A stretch of DNA of 64,000 nucleotides from Capsicum annuum (GCF_002878395.1 NC_061120.1:118904481-118968480), one strand, 5' to 3'. Positions 1-11,740 are shown, numbered from the stretch's first letter. Notes: generated from the sequence alone by a model not told the origin. Numbers and translations are program-made.

Positions 1-546
1 CAGTGTGCAGAGCTATGTCGATCGGAAGACATTAAAAATCCAGAGCTCCTATTCACAATAAAATGAATAAAGAAGAATTTATAATAGATGAAAAAATATA
101 TGAAAATTACGAAGGAATAGAAACTCATATTATCAATAATGATGAAATCAAATTGATCTCAAGATCATATATCACCGCACTGGAAATAAAACTAGCATTA
201 AGTCCCAAGTACAAAACTAGCATAAGTATCAAGGATCTTATCCCGACAAACCCTAAGATATGAAACCTTATTGATATATTATGCCTATTAAGACTACATG
301 GAACTAAGAGGCTTGGGCTAAGGTGGATGGGAGGAGTCCACTTCCAATCCCCCAAAATTTGTATTAATGTAAATTCTACCCAAGGATAGACTAAGGTATC
401 TAAATTTACTTCTAGATATTAAATCAGTCACAATTATCCCTAATTTAGCAATTCTATGTAAACATAACTAACTAAGTCAATTATACCTAAGTTACGATTC
501 AAAAATAGTCTAAATAGTCCAAATAATGCTAATTATACCAACTATA
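1..546. other. AT-rich flank with one small ORF, unassigned
   Basis: This stretch is AT-rich and ends where the first LTR begins. It holds one small plus-strand ORF at 63-263 (66 residues, rich in Ile, Lys, Glu and Asn), which I do not recognise. The composition of that ORF differs from the retrotransposon frames elsewhere in the window, so it may be the edge of another element, but nothing in it identifies a family. The remaining 280 bases have many stops in all frames and no feature I can support. Confidence 0.4.
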
Positions 547-2076
547 TGATGTGTGAATAGATTCTAACACATTTGAGGCTTTTATCAAAGAATAATTGCA
601 CAGTCTTAAGCAAATTTTGTCATTTTTGATTGTTTTCTGTTCGATATTACAGTAAAAGTCAAGATACAAGAGAACCAACAATAATGAAAGAAAAAGTATT
701 GATTTCTGAGCAAGTAGAGAGGGAAGTATAGCTGACAACCTGTCTGATAAGTCGTCAGCCTTGTGATAAGCTATCAGAGTTACCGTCAGCCTTAGAAAGA
801 GAATGAGTTCAGCTGGAATTCATGACGGCATCTGTGATAGGCCGTCAGAAGTGTGATAAGCCGCCAAGACTCATCGTTAGACTTAGAAAGTGAATGATAT
901 TTGAAGTGAAGAAGTGATGATAATTCTGATAAGTTGTCACATGTCTTATAAGTCATCACATTTCATCGTCAACCTAAGGCAGAGATTGTCAAAAGTGAAG
1001 AGGTGCTGACGACATTCCTGATAAGTCGTTAGACTCCTGATAAGCCATCACACACATTCTTGCCTGTCTGAGAAAATACTAAGATCTATGATTTTGTTTC
1101 CATAATTAGGATGAAGTATTTAAAGCATATGTCAGGTTTTTCTAAATATATAAGGGGCGGAAAATCTTGAAATTATTGAAAAGGAAAATACACCTCTTTT
1201 TGGGGCCTAAAACATAGAATTCAATTTTCAACACTTTGATTTGGTTGTGGGAATTCTCTCTTGAACTTAAAAGAGAATCAACTTTAGACTTCATCGTTTG
1301 TAAGATTAGTTACTTTGAATGATGATTACAATTGTTGCTATCTTTTTCTTTCTCATATGGAACTAAAACCCACAACTAGGGTTGTGGGATCTATGATTAT
1401 TCCCCCATGGATTTAATAGTTGGTTAGGGTATGAGTGATTATGGGGATGTCTTGTTAATTTCTTTGTTATGATTGTTATTTATTGGTTGCAAACAATAAA
1501 TCCCACCTTATGGTGCTTTGCTCAAACTGAGAAATAAACTAAAGGTAACAAATTATCAACAAAGATTTAGGAAGGTTAAGCTCTCATCTGATGATTAATG
1601 TTGTAATAAAATTGATCAACTTGAGATAAAATTAGTATGAATAGAATGATTTCCTAAGTTCGAGAGAATTAGGGAGTTCAACATCTAAGTAGGTTGAGAA
1701 ATACTTAGATGGACTGTTGAAACTGATAATTTGGTGTTTCCCATAAGTCATGAGAACTCAATACAACAATTATTATTTAATGGGGATTAATAATCATAGT
1801 GATCACAACCCTAGTTTCTCTCTATCATTGATTTGAACCATTGAAATTTTAGTTTTGAGCTCTGAAGTAAGTTAAAGCTTTAACATTTTTTTGATCATAA
1901 AAAACCCCCATTATATCTTTTCGTATCATTTGTTTGAAATCAACTTATAGCTATAGTTTCAAATTAGTTTAATTGCCACTCATATTATTCCCTATGGATT
2001 CGACCCTGACTTCAAAGTTGGGTAAATATATTGAGGACGACCGCCTTGCACTAAATTGACGTGTAAGTTGAGCGTT
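547..2076 (+). repeat. 5' LTR of element A
   Basis: It matches 4949-6511 along its whole length with scattered substitutions and small indels. It starts TGATGTGTGA. The alignment with the 3' LTR is lost after AGCGTT at 2076, although the 3' copy continues another 14-15 bases to CACATCA, so the end of this LTR is deleted or replaced. Its U3 part carries a series of GATAAG motifs, followed by a TATA box at 1147-1153. Confidence 0.8.
746..1153 (+). promoter_or_regulatory. LTR A promoter: GATAAG array and TATA box
   Basis: About eight copies of GATAAG or one-base variants, each followed by a Y-R-TCA-like stretch, lie between about 746 and 1045. TATATAA follows at 1147-1153, inside TATATAAGGGG. 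The 3' LTR repeats the layout, with about eight motifs between 5147 and 5450 and TATATAA at 5548-5554. GATAAG is the plant I-box core, known from light-responsive promoters. That it drives this LTR is inference. Confidence 0.5.
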
Positions 2077-2084
2077 ATCCAAAA

Positions 2085-2103
2085 TGGCACCGTTGTCCGG
2101 GAA
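2085..2103 (+). other. Primer binding site of element A (Asp-tRNA-like)
   Basis: The sequence reads TGGCACCGTTGTCCGGGAA. It differs at a few positions from TGGCGCCGTTGCCGGGGA, the complement of the plant Asp-tRNA 3' end used by many Athila/Tat-type elements. It lies eight bases after the last base shared by the two LTRs. Confidence 0.75.
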
Positions 2104-2231
2104 CAATTTGGCGTATTGAGTTGGTTTGGAAATTTAGCCTACTGTCTTGAATTCAAACTTGTAAATTTTTGTTTTTAGTTTTCTTTTATTTCTTGTGTTA
2201 GGTAGATTTTTATTTTAGTTTACTTATTATT

Positions 2232-2711
2232 ATGTCATCATGGAATGAACATGAGCTTGGTGGTTAGAAATCTTATCTTGATGATCCATGTCCATATTTT
2301 GATAGACCTCACTTTTGGCAAGACTATAGATATGCTCCCCAGAGAGAGATGTGTGCACCATCTTCATCTTACTGGGAGTATTATTGTTCTTTATGTGGTG
2401 GTCAAAATGGACATTAGAGTGATTTCCCAAATGCCCCCTCCCCCTATTGTGCTAGCCCAAATTCTAGTTCTTCTTATGAGTTTGATAGGTCTTATGAAAA
2501 GAAAAAAGATGAATGAAGCACCGGTAAGAGTGGCATTGAAGCTATGTTTCAACGAATGTTATATCTCTAAAAAGATGTATGATATCGTAAGTGATATACG
2601 TCAAGACATGAAACCAATCATTCATAAGGAGATAGATATAGAGTTCAATCATTCAAAGTTTCTTCTATATTATGTTAAGATGATATCTTATCTGTGTAAT
2701 CAGTTAAAATA
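2232..2711 (+). pseudogene. Element A first internal frame, gag-like with a partial zinc-knuckle motif
   Basis: The frame opened by ATG at 2232 is rich in Tyr, Pro, Trp and Ser. It has in-frame stops where Trp would be expected, and near 2385-2415 it contains a Cys-x2-Cys-Gly-Gly-x2-Gly-His pattern, the first part of a CCHC knuckle; the last Cys is not found. It closes at about 2500. A longer but overlapping frame, 2245-2712, is open for 155 codons and appears to be the shifted reading of this one at first, then possibly the genuine downstream frame. The gag-like assignment rests on the knuckle and on position after the primer site. I do not recognise the rest. Confidence 0.4.
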
Positions 2712-3266
2712 ATGGAAGAGTGTGACGATGAGGAGCAAGAACCCTATATTGATGTTGAGAATGATGATGAGCAACCTTCGCTGATTTCCCAACCAACCAA
2801 ACCAACCATGAGAGCTGATATCAAGATTGAGGAAATGGTGCTAGAGGCAAAAGAAGAAACCAAGCCAATCTCTTATAAAGACTCTAGCCTAATTTGGGGT
2901 GAAGAGGTAGAGAAGGATGCAACTTTGAAATTAGGGAGAAGAACTCACTTGAATCACTTTTCAACATTGTGCTTGGTGGATGTGATGAAAGTCAAATCAC
3001 CCAAGAAAATGATGAATTTTGAAAATGAGGAAGAAAATTCCTATATTTTGGAGTTTGTCAGGCGAAAAGGGTATAATACAACCCCAATCTTGAAGACCAA
3101 GAAAATTAAAGATCAATGTCCATTTAGTAGATTTTTAAGTTTCTCACTGTTGCCAAATGAGCCCACACAAAAGTTCAGTGCAAAATTATGCAAGCGGTTC
3201 AAGTCTTCGAAGTGGCGTGATAGAACTTTCCTTATCATGCTCTCACATTTTCCCAACATACCTTAA
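2712..3266 (+). CDS. Element A second ORF, acidic then basic protein, unknown function
   Basis: This is a 184-residue open frame starting with ATG four bases past the TAA-containing end of the preceding frame. The first 30 residues are strongly acidic (runs of Asp and Glu), the middle is mixed, and the last 50 residues are Lys/Arg-rich. No protease, RT or integrase signature is present and there is no signal peptide or membrane segment. It sits where pol would begin in an autonomous relative, so it may be a gag-linker remnant left when pol was lost. The function is not known. The clean frame compared with its neighbours is the only sign that it may have been under constraint. Confidence 0.45.
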   Translation: MEECDDEEQEPYIDVENDDEQPSLISQPTKPTMRADIKIEEMVLEAKEETKPISYKDSSLIWGEEVEKDATLKLGRRTHLNHFSTLCLVDVMKVKSPKKMMNFENEEENSYILEFVRRKGYNTTPILKTKKIKDQCPFSRFLSFSLLPNEPTQKFSAKLCKRFKSSKWRDRTFLIMLSHFPNIP

Positions 3267-4948
3267 AAATTTAAAGATTGAAAAATGGGCTGACGATTCA
3301 AATCGTCTAAGTGGAGGGATAAAGGATGAAGTACTTTTAAGGTATCTTGATGAATTCTGAGTAGTCAAGATAACCTAGTCGTGCCATGACATTAAATCAG
3401 GTGCTGCTTGGGAGGCAACCCAAAGTATTTTGTTATTTGTATTCGTATTGTGTGGTTAACGTCAGATCTTCGCACCCATGGTGCCACAGGTATATTTCTA
3501 ACTTTCTTTTTTTGGTTTGACGCATTGGGGAAATTGCATGATTTTAGGTTGAGGGTGGGGCTACTTGTGGGTGTTGATGTCCTCTTGGGGTTTTTATTGT
3601 CGTTCCTCTTTTCCTTGGAGTGTAGTTCCTAGTAGAGCCGGCATATTTAGGCGTATTGTGATTTGTTGTAAAATGTTATAGTTGACTAGGAGAAATACAA
3701 GTACCTTAGGCAATTAACATGTTTTTTTTTTCGAACACCTCTCCAATGGTCTATTTTATAACTGTGTGATATGCATTTATATGTGACCACTGTACATTTT
3801 GTCATGGCATTAGTACTAGAGACATTATAACCATTGCTAAAAAATTGCATGAACCGAATGGGTAATAGAATGTGATGTACCTTTGTGCCAAGTGTGTGTG
3901 ATATACTACCTAGTTCTAGTTGTGTGTTAAATTCAGAACTTACCCGGTTGGTCTGGCCTTGGTTGTAGGATAGCGTTTAGGAAAGGATTATAGGTTGTTG
4001 TTGATATTAGTCCACTTTTAGCCTAAATGACCTTGCATGTGTAAATAATATCCCTTCATCCTAATTTTGAGCCTAAATGCCTATTCTTTTTATTATACTT
4101 ATCACCTTCCCATTTGTATCACAATGGACCTATTTTTGCCCTAGTCATCCTTGGACATTGTGCACTTTGACTTAGGAAAATAGCCTAAGTTAAGGGTGGC
4201 TATCATAGGGGTACATGATGTAAAATGAGTATGAAGAAAGTTAGAATAAAATAAAAGAATAAAAAGCTAGGTGCGGTGAAAAATTACAAGAAAAAAAAAT
4301 TTGTGAAAAGATAAAAAATAATTGTACAAAAGACTGCACCCATCCTGAATATGTGTGATCAAGAAAAGAGAAGAATAGAAAAAGGTTAATAAGAGAGACC
4401 TCAGAAGCTAGAATAGTGTCAAAGAGGCTTAGTCACTTTAAATATCATCGAGTATCATACAAACCCCTAGCCAACATTATAAGCCAAAGAGAAGACCTAT
4501 AGTGATCCTAGCTGACCTGTTTGAAAATCTTGGTAATGAAAATAAGGGCAAGCCCATGGTATTTGGCATACATTGATTGGAACTTCATTCTGAGAGTGAG
4601 CATCTTTTGATTTTCCCCATGGTTACATATGTGATGTTTGATAAAATTGAAGTGGGACTACTTTGTAGAGAGGGCATACTGATTACGTTACTAGTTGCTA
4701 ACTTGTTTGGATAGTGTATTCTTCGTACATGCATGGTTTTTGTTGCTGAATTGATGTCATAGCTTGATTCCTGTGTGTTATATTGTTATTCTTCAATAAT
4801 ATACACAGTTGTTTTTAAATTAATTGACCTTGGAAATGGTGATGATGCTTTGAGATAAATTAGATGGTTAACTGCCGAATGTACTTTGTATCCTATTGGT
4901 TATGTTTCAGTTGCTTGAGGACAAGTAATTATTTTAAGTTGTGGGTGT
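3267..4948 (+). other. 3' internal non-coding part of element A, ending in polypurine tract
   Basis: There is no coding frame I would support here. A motif running from about 3401 through GCTTGGGAGGCAACCC resembles sequence found after pol in Athila/Tat-type elements, so the polymerase gene appears to have been removed just upstream. The last bases, about 4917-4948, run from GAGGACAAGTAATT to AAGTTGTGGGTGT directly before the LTR start TGATG. This is the usual plus-strand priming position. Confidence 0.55.
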
Positions 4949-6511
4949 TGATGTGTGAGAAGATACTAACACATTTGAGGCTTTTAACTAAGAATAATTG
5001 CAAAGTCTTAAACAACTTTTATCGTTTTTGATTGTTTTCTATTCGATATTGTAGTAAAAGTCAAGATGCAAGAGAACCAACAATAATGGAAGTAAAAGAG
5101 TTGATTTCTGAGCAAGTAGCGAGGGAAGTATAGATGAAGACCTGTCTGATAAGTCGACAGCCTTGTGATAAGCTATCAGAGTTGCCGTTAGCCTTAGACA
5201 GAGAACGAGCTTCAGCTGGAATTCATGATGACATCTGTGACAGGCCGTCAGAAATGTGATAAGCTGCAGGCTCGTCATTAGGCTTATGCCGGAAATGGGA
5301 TTTGAAGTGAAGAAGTGATGATAATTATGATAAGTCATCACATGTATGATAAGCCATCACGTCTCATCCTCAACCTAAGGTAGAGATTATCAAAAGTGAC
5401 GAGGAGTTGACAACATTCTTGATAAGTCGTTAGACTCCTGATAAGACATCACACATGTCGTCTCCTGTCCAAGAAAATACTGTGATCTATGATTTTATTT
5501 CCATAATTAGGTTGAAGTATTTAAAGCATATATTAGGGTTTTCTAAATATATAAGGGGAGGAACGTCTTAAACTTATTGAAAAGGAAAAGACACCTCTTT
5601 TTGGGGCTTAAAACTTAGAATTCAATTTTCAAATTTAGAATTCAATTTTCAAATCTTTGATTTCGTTGTGGGAATTTTCTGTTGATGTTAGAAGAGAATC
5701 AACTTCAGACTTCATCGTTTGTAAGTTTAATTACTTTAAATGATGATTACAATTGTTGCTATCTCTTTTTTTCTCATGTGGAATGAAAACCCACAACTAG
5801 GGTTGTGGGATCTATGATTATTACCCCATGTATTTAATAGTTGGTTAGGCTTTGAGTGATTGAGGGAACATCTTGATAATTCCTTTGTTATGATTATTAT
5901 TTATTAGTTGCAAACAATAAATCCCACCTTATGTTGCTTTGCTCAAACTAAGAAATTTACAAAAGGTAGAGAATTATCAATAAGGATTTGGGAAGGTTAA
6001 GCTTCCATATAATGATTAATGCTGGTAAAAGATTGATCAACTTGAGATAAAATCAGTATGAACAGAATGATTTCCCAAGTTTGAGAGAATTAGGTAGTTC
6101 AACGTCTAAGTAGGTTGCGAAGCACTTAAATAGACTGTCGAAATTGATAATTTGGTATTTTCATAAGTCATGAGAACCTAATACTATAGTTATTATTTAA
6201 TTGGGATTAATAATCATAGTGATCACAACCCTAGTTCCTCTCTATCATTGACTTGAACTATTGAAATTTTAGTTTTGAGCTCTAAAGAAAGTTAAAACTG
6301 TAACATTTGTTTGATCATCAAAAACCCTCCATTTTATCTTTTTGTATCATTTGTTTGAATTCAACTTATAGCTATAGTTTCAAATTAGTTTAATCCTCAC
6401 TCACATTGTTCCCTGTGGATTCGACGTCGACTCCAAAGTTGGGTAAATATATTGACAACGATCGCCTTGCACTAGATTAACATGTAAGTTCAGCGTTTTT
6501 ACTTCACATCA
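4949..6511 (+). repeat. 3' LTR of element A
   Basis: It starts TGATGTGTGAGAAG and ends TTCACATCA, so the ends are inverted copies of each other over seven bases. It has about eight GATAAG-type motifs in its first 500 bases and TATATAA at 5548-5554. Near 5625-5660 a run of about 19 bases (reading AATTCAATTTTCAAAT) is duplicated, an event absent from the 5' LTR. Confidence 0.8.
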
Positions 6512-7850
6512 AAGGCCTATTTTCTCATCCTATATCTTTAATAAAATCATAAATATACTATGCATTAGCCCAATCTGTAAGGAAAGTAAACTTAGCCTAC
6601 CTGGATGTCAAAGAAAGCTTGAAGAAATCTATTAGATCATCGATTTTCCCTCTTAAGATGCTTCCGCAAGATGCCATGGTATCAAAATCATAATCTACTC
6701 ATCAAAATGATAACAATAGTACCCATGTTGAAATTTTGTACTTCAGGTTAAAAATTACATAAAAATCCCATATGAGGCTTATTTGTAAAGTCGCATTTTT
6801 GAAACCGTCAACACGTACCTCTATGCTTAAGGAATATTTACACTTAAGAATAGGTGAATTTCAAGTTCAAATGGTGCTAAAATCAACCCACTAATATTCT
6901 AGGGATTTTGGAAAAATTATGATAAATTAATGGAATCATACCAAGAATTTGAGGAAAAAACACATTATTCGAGCATACAAACGCCCAAATATCACCCACT
7001 AATGCTTCTCCTAAGTTTTCACACCTTCTAGGGTTATACTTTCTAAGAAATGGGTGAAAATAGGATAAAACAAGCTAAGTGGGGATTTTATAAGTACCAA
7101 GTGCCGCTAAAGTAGGTCCTAGGATGCTTTAACAGTCACCACTAAAAGCGCCTAGGTGACTGCTTATGTTGTACCTGTCTACGATTGTTGGGCTACTAAA
7201 GCAGACAAGTTGGTGCTAAAGTAGCTTATTCTTTTGAAACCAACTTGATTCTAAAAGGGGCACTTGCTACACTACAGGGTCACTAAAGCACTCGTGGATC
7301 ACAAAGCACCCTCTACTAAATCACCAAAAGGACCGAATTAGCGGTCACACCAGCTAGAGACATGGAATTATTTTGACTTCTTGTGATTCATCCAAAATTC
7401 TGTATAAAGAAACAAACTATGCTACCTTATCAAGTTTGACATTTCAGGCTCAATGGTGCAGTTGAAATTTTCTTTTGAGGTTGTTTGAACAAAAATTAGA
7501 TCCCACATCTATTGCCATTTTTTCTATATGCCAATAGCCCGAAATGAGTCCGAAAGCCTCATGACCCATACCAAAGGTCCACCTATCCTGAATAGATATT
7601 TCAAAGGTGTTGGAATTTTCAAACATACTAGGTCTTTTGACAAAATATTTTTCTCAGTAGCCAATTTTAACTAGCGAGGACTTTAAAATAGGGAATTGGC
7701 TTTAATAATCAAATGAATTACTCGGTAACCAAACTGCCAGCACTAGCAAGTCATAAATAACTAGGGGCAGCTATAGGAAATCTAAAAATGGTGAAAATGA
7801 CTAGAAATACAGAAAATAACCTTAAGGGTCATCATAACTAGGTTGCTGGA
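6512..7850 (-). repeat. Minus-strand chromovirus LTR fragment
   Basis: Read on the minus strand, this starts near 7850 with a sequence like TGATGACCC, then runs through stretches similar to the LTRs of F (14160-14700) and G (54275-54640). These include the 'caaact(t)g(g/a)ta(a/g)ggtagcatag' segment and many CTAAAG/CTTTAG-type motifs (7080-7320). On the plus strand it contains no convincing ORF. It abuts element A on the left and the plus-strand F LTR on the right, and it has no visible primer site or partner LTR. Confidence 0.55.
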
Positions 7851-10206
7851 ATAGTTGGTGATGGAACTGGTGTCGTTGCAACCGCTCTTATGGAGAAAGA
7901 GAGACAGTTTTATAGCAATAGGACATCTTTGTAGAGGCGATTAATGTCAATGTATTCCACATATGTGGTCCCTTCTTGGCTCGTGTGAAGCTGCTTAATT
8001 AGTTTTTTTTCCACAAATGCGAGTCCTCTTAGGTAAACTTTCTTTCCTTTTGCATAAGTTTATTTCAAAAATTTCTACTACTTTAATGGAATTTCTATTG
8101 ATAAAACATCATCTCTTATATTACCAATCCTCCGCTAAAGTAGATATCACTTGGTATTTTAAACCTATCTTCCCTATTTCTCACTTTATTTCTCAAAACT
8201 AAGGTTGAGCTTAAAGTAGAGGGGATTTAAGTGATTATGGGTAAACTCTCTATCTTGTAGCTCGGTTTCTCTATCATATTGTTACATCATCATATCTAGT
8301 GTTAATTCAATGATTTATTTATTAGTTATTTACCAAATTTTGTGTTACTCTCTCAATCAAAAAGATATTTTGGAATAATTGAAGTCCAAATATGGTTCAA
8401 TCTTTACCCACCTTTTGGAAATGTTTTCCTTACCCTTTAGAGAGAGTAATTGAGTAGGTAGTTTCTATTCTTATTGTTGAGCCCCAAAGGTCATGTTTTG
8501 ACCCAATTTTTTGGTCTAGTTACATATTGTCAATAAGGGTCATATTTTTCTCATAGTAATGTATAGATTTTATTTTTGATAGCACGGGGTCTTGTTAAGG
8601 TCAAGTTGAAGAGAAATGCAGTTCTTTGTCGACAAAGATTGTTATTAGGCTTTATGGTAACTATAATTTACTTTTTTTAAACATAGCTCTATGATATGGT
8701 ATGTTATTAATTTCACGTGGGATAGGGAACTCATTTAATAGGTTAGGACTGTTTCATCATTTGTGCTATTAGTGGCTTACTTTGAGGACTTTTGAGTAGA
8801 ATATTTTCTTGAGCCTTCGATTAGTGTGCTTATCATAGTAGTAGAATTAGGTTAAAGATCCTTAGTAGAGTCTTGGGGTAAGAATTTTATAGTAGGGTAG
8901 TCCTTATTGAATGGTTTATATTTTTATGGTATTTCTATTTCATGTTGACTTTTCATATTATGATGATATGGCTCAAGGTCGTGGAACTACATTTGACAGA
9001 TCCTATATCGTACCATAATCCTTATGCATGCATGCCACTTTGGAGTGTGTTTGTGTATATATACACACACACATATACACACCTATGTGGCATGCATATA
9101 TTTATTCATGCATACGTATGGATTATGGTATGAACCCAATGAAAATACTAATATTTGTGCTATTATAAAAAAATAAGGAGAATCAAACCACTCATACTAC
9201 TATTTGTCTACTTTTAAAGATGAAAATGTACTATCTGTACCATAAAATTTTAGATTTATAAAACATTTTTATCCTTTCTATCGTTGTTTTCCCATTTTCT
9301 ATTTTTAGAAGGATCACACAAACTTTAAACTTAGTTTGTGTGAAGTTCTTGGCCAATTTCATCATTTAATTTCTTTTATTACTAATAGAGAGATGAGTGA
9401 GTCTAATGTGCATTTTTTGATAGCTTGAGGTATATATTTTTGGTTTTACTTTACTTTTCTGCATTGGACACAAACTCCATTATATGTGTTGAGAGAGAGA
9501 AAAAGAGGCTCAAGGCATTGTCAAGAAAATTCACTTTATGTATTGTCTATATGCTTATATCATCTCTTATTGCACTATATTCCTTAATTGCATATTTTAT
9601 TCTGGGTGTAATACTGTTACTATTTTTAATTTGCTCTTTATCATGTTGGGCTACTAGGTTATATATAATTTGTAAATGCTTCTTTCCATGTTATTTATGC
9701 ATTATACTATCTTTGGAGCTCACTCAGCTTATAATGCCTACTGAGTACCCTATGTTTTGGTACTCATACTATACCTGGGTGATGTAGATACTAGCGTAGG
9801 TGATTTCTTTTTATCATATTAATTTGGTGGTTGCTTGATTGGTTTTGGAGTGACACCTTCGCTTTTAACGGCACTCATATCTTTTATATTTTACTGTCTA
9901 TATTTTTGTATATCTTGGATAGATTCATATTAAATTGGTACCTACTTTGGTTCTTCGTAGCATTTATACTTATGACACCAGGTTTTTGGTTCATTTTTAT
10001 TGTATATTTTGTCTTTCTGATTTCTATATGGGTCATTTTGTATATTTTGATACTTGTTATGTATGTGTTTGAATATAGTGGCCCATTATTCTTTTTTCTA
10101 TTCCCCTTTTTAACTATTGGTTGTTAATTTATGTATATAGCTAAGGTTTTTCTTAGATACTAGAGGAATTATGGTTGTTGCAATTATGGTTAAATTTTGG
10201 GTCACA
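7851..10206 (+). repeat. 5' LTR of element F, missing its first part
   Basis: The stretch from about 7865 (cgttgcaaccgctcttatgg) to 9010 aligns with 14685-15815, and 9128-9440 aligns with 33480-33799. The first 500 or so bases of the 3' LTR (14160-14690) have no plus-strand counterpart here; an inverted LTR piece lies there instead. The end is placed at GGGTCACA (10206), just before a primer-site-like sequence. The T-rich reading frames at 9425-10127 are hydrophobic by composition only. Confidence 0.65.
9048..9083. repeat. CA/TA dinucleotide repeat
   Basis: A short mixed (TG)(TA)(CA) run sits inside the F 5' LTR. A comparable TG/TA run at 33428-33451 lies next to the same LTR segment of the 3' copy. 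Confidence 0.8.
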
Positions 10207-10207
10207 A

Positions 10208-10230
10208 TTGATTAGTTTAAGAGTGTAGGT
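10208..10230 (+). other. Degenerate Met-tRNA-type primer binding site of F
   Basis: The sequence ATTGATTAGTTTAAGAGTGTAG follows the LTR end GGGTCACA. It aligns with the TTGGTATCAGAGC-type initiator-Met site seen in related chromoviruses, with several substitutions. Confidence 0.5.
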
Positions 10231-10419
10231 TCATTGGTATTTCTGGTCCAAGAGCAAATGTCAAGTTGATTTCGTAGATTGGTACACTAAAGTTTATATC
10301 TTATCTTTGTTAGGCTATCAGGAATTCTTTTGAAAATTCTATCCTTTACTCTTAATCATGCATCCTTGTTTCTATAAACCTCTAAAATATTATTTTATTC
10401 CACTCTTTCTTGGATAGAT

Positions 10420-11740
10420 ATGTCAAGATCATCAGGCAAGGATGATACTTATGTGCCTATTTCTAAGGCATTATCTCAGGGTCAGGTAGGAGAGATAACA
10501 CAAATATCATGATAGAGAATGAGGACCACAACATTAGAAAGTAGGTTTAGGGACAACCCAAATTCCAATGGGATTTGTGGGTATATCGATTCTCCAGGAT
10601 ATTATGGTTAGGTTTTGAGCCTTTTTAAGGGTGTGTAATAAGTAGAGGCAAAGCCCAACACTCCAAGTGGTTATTAATTTAGGGTTGAGTTCCTAGGCCT
10701 TTAGCAGGGTTTATGTCGAGTTAGAGTATGAGACCAGGTTTATCATATGGATTAGACATACATCTATTATTCTTTCTATCAAGCATAAGTAGGTGCTGAC
10801 TTTTATTAAAGTCTTGATTTTATCACATCATTTTGTGATGGGGCATGTAGTGGCTATTACGTTTAATCTATGTTAGGTTCTTACTAATGCGAGAACATTA
10901 GAGGGGTTATGTTGTGATACCTATAGAGGGAGCAACAAGAGGCCTTACTATTAAGGAATGTTTAGTGGTTCTTTACTCAGAAGTGGAGGTCATCTAGGGA
11001 GAGTTTATTATTTTATTCTAAACCTAGCTATCCTATTTAGGCACTACAATAGATTGCAAATGTTGGTTATTTGGGTCAGAGTGGTAAAGCTGCCAGGGAT
11101 CTGGTGAGACTTTTAAATGTGCACTTTCTCGTTATTCAGTTTATGTAAATTGGTCTAGTTCTTCAAGGTCGTCACTTCAGACATTATCTTGTAAAAGATG
11201 GTATATGTTTTATCAGTTTGAACAATTTTTTAAAAAGTATCCCTAGGTTTTGCGTACTGAGTCAGTAGGCCCTCGAGGTTCTATTATCACCTTCTCACCA
11301 AGATGCATCTGGTAGAGTTTTTTATGAGTGCACTAAATTTATGTATTATTCTAGGGATGCCCCAAGTATGGTCTTGTAAGAAAGATGGTTTGATAAGTTT
11401 AGGCCTCTAAGACTAGACTTCATAGGTAGTGGTGGCATGGAAAGTATTAGGGGTGCTCCCCTGGGGTACTATAAATGATTCTCAACCAAATGATGTAGCT
11501 GGTTTTACGGATGCTAAGTAAGGGGGACAAAATTAGCTATGTGCTTTTCTATGTCGACCATGAGTTGAGACTTCATATGCAATTATTACTAATATATTTT
11601 TTTGATCTTTTATCATTCAGTTTCTATGTTATTTAATCAGGAGTCTCTATATTCCTGTATGTTTGCCTAGTTTGCTACTTGTTTGGGTTGGTCTTGTGAG
11701 TATTTGCCATATGTTTAAGCAAGAACTTCTTCTCTAGGTG
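10420..11740 (+). pseudogene. F gag pseudogene
   Basis: The ATG at 10420 opens Met-Ser-Arg-Ser-Ser, which corresponds to the gag start of element E at 25125. The downstream 1.3 kb occupies the gag position between primer site and protease and has stops in every frame. Scattered Cys and His near 11535-11580 could be the zinc knuckle, but I cannot place all four ligands. The identification depends mainly on position and on the clear pol remnant that follows. Confidence 0.5.

Larger units (their letters stand above)
547..6511 (+). mobile_element. Element A: non-autonomous LTR retrotransposon with Asp-tRNA-type primer site
   Basis: Two long direct repeats (547-2076 and 4949-6511) enclose about 2.9 kb. 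The 3' copy starts TGATGTG and ends CACATCA, a perfect short inverted terminus. The internal region starts with a primer site like the Athila/Tat-type Asp-tRNA site and ends with a purine/T-rich tract and the TGATG LTR start. Between them are only gag-like and acidic frames; no RT, RNase H or integrase motif is visible, so the element must have been mobilised in trans. The sequence at 3401-3420, reading through CTTGGGAGGCAACCC, resembles a conserved stretch that I recall downstream of pol in Athila/Tat elements. I found no target duplication, and the end of the 5' LTR lacks about 15 bases present in the 3' LTR. Confidence 0.8.

Noticed and set aside
15..30. Sequence resembling part of a sequencing adapter (GATCGGAAGA)
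   Set aside because: Only about ten bases match and the flanking bases differ, so chance is enough to explain it.
63..263. Possible endogenous pararetrovirus fragment
   Set aside because: A small Lys/Ile-rich frame alone is not evidence; no coat, movement, protease or RT motif is visible in the 546 bases.
9425..10127. Two plus-strand ORFs with strongly hydrophobic, membrane-protein-like translations
   Set aside because: They lie in the T-rich end of the F 5' LTR; T-rich DNA reads as Phe/Leu/Ile. The frames overlap an LTR without conserved start or context.
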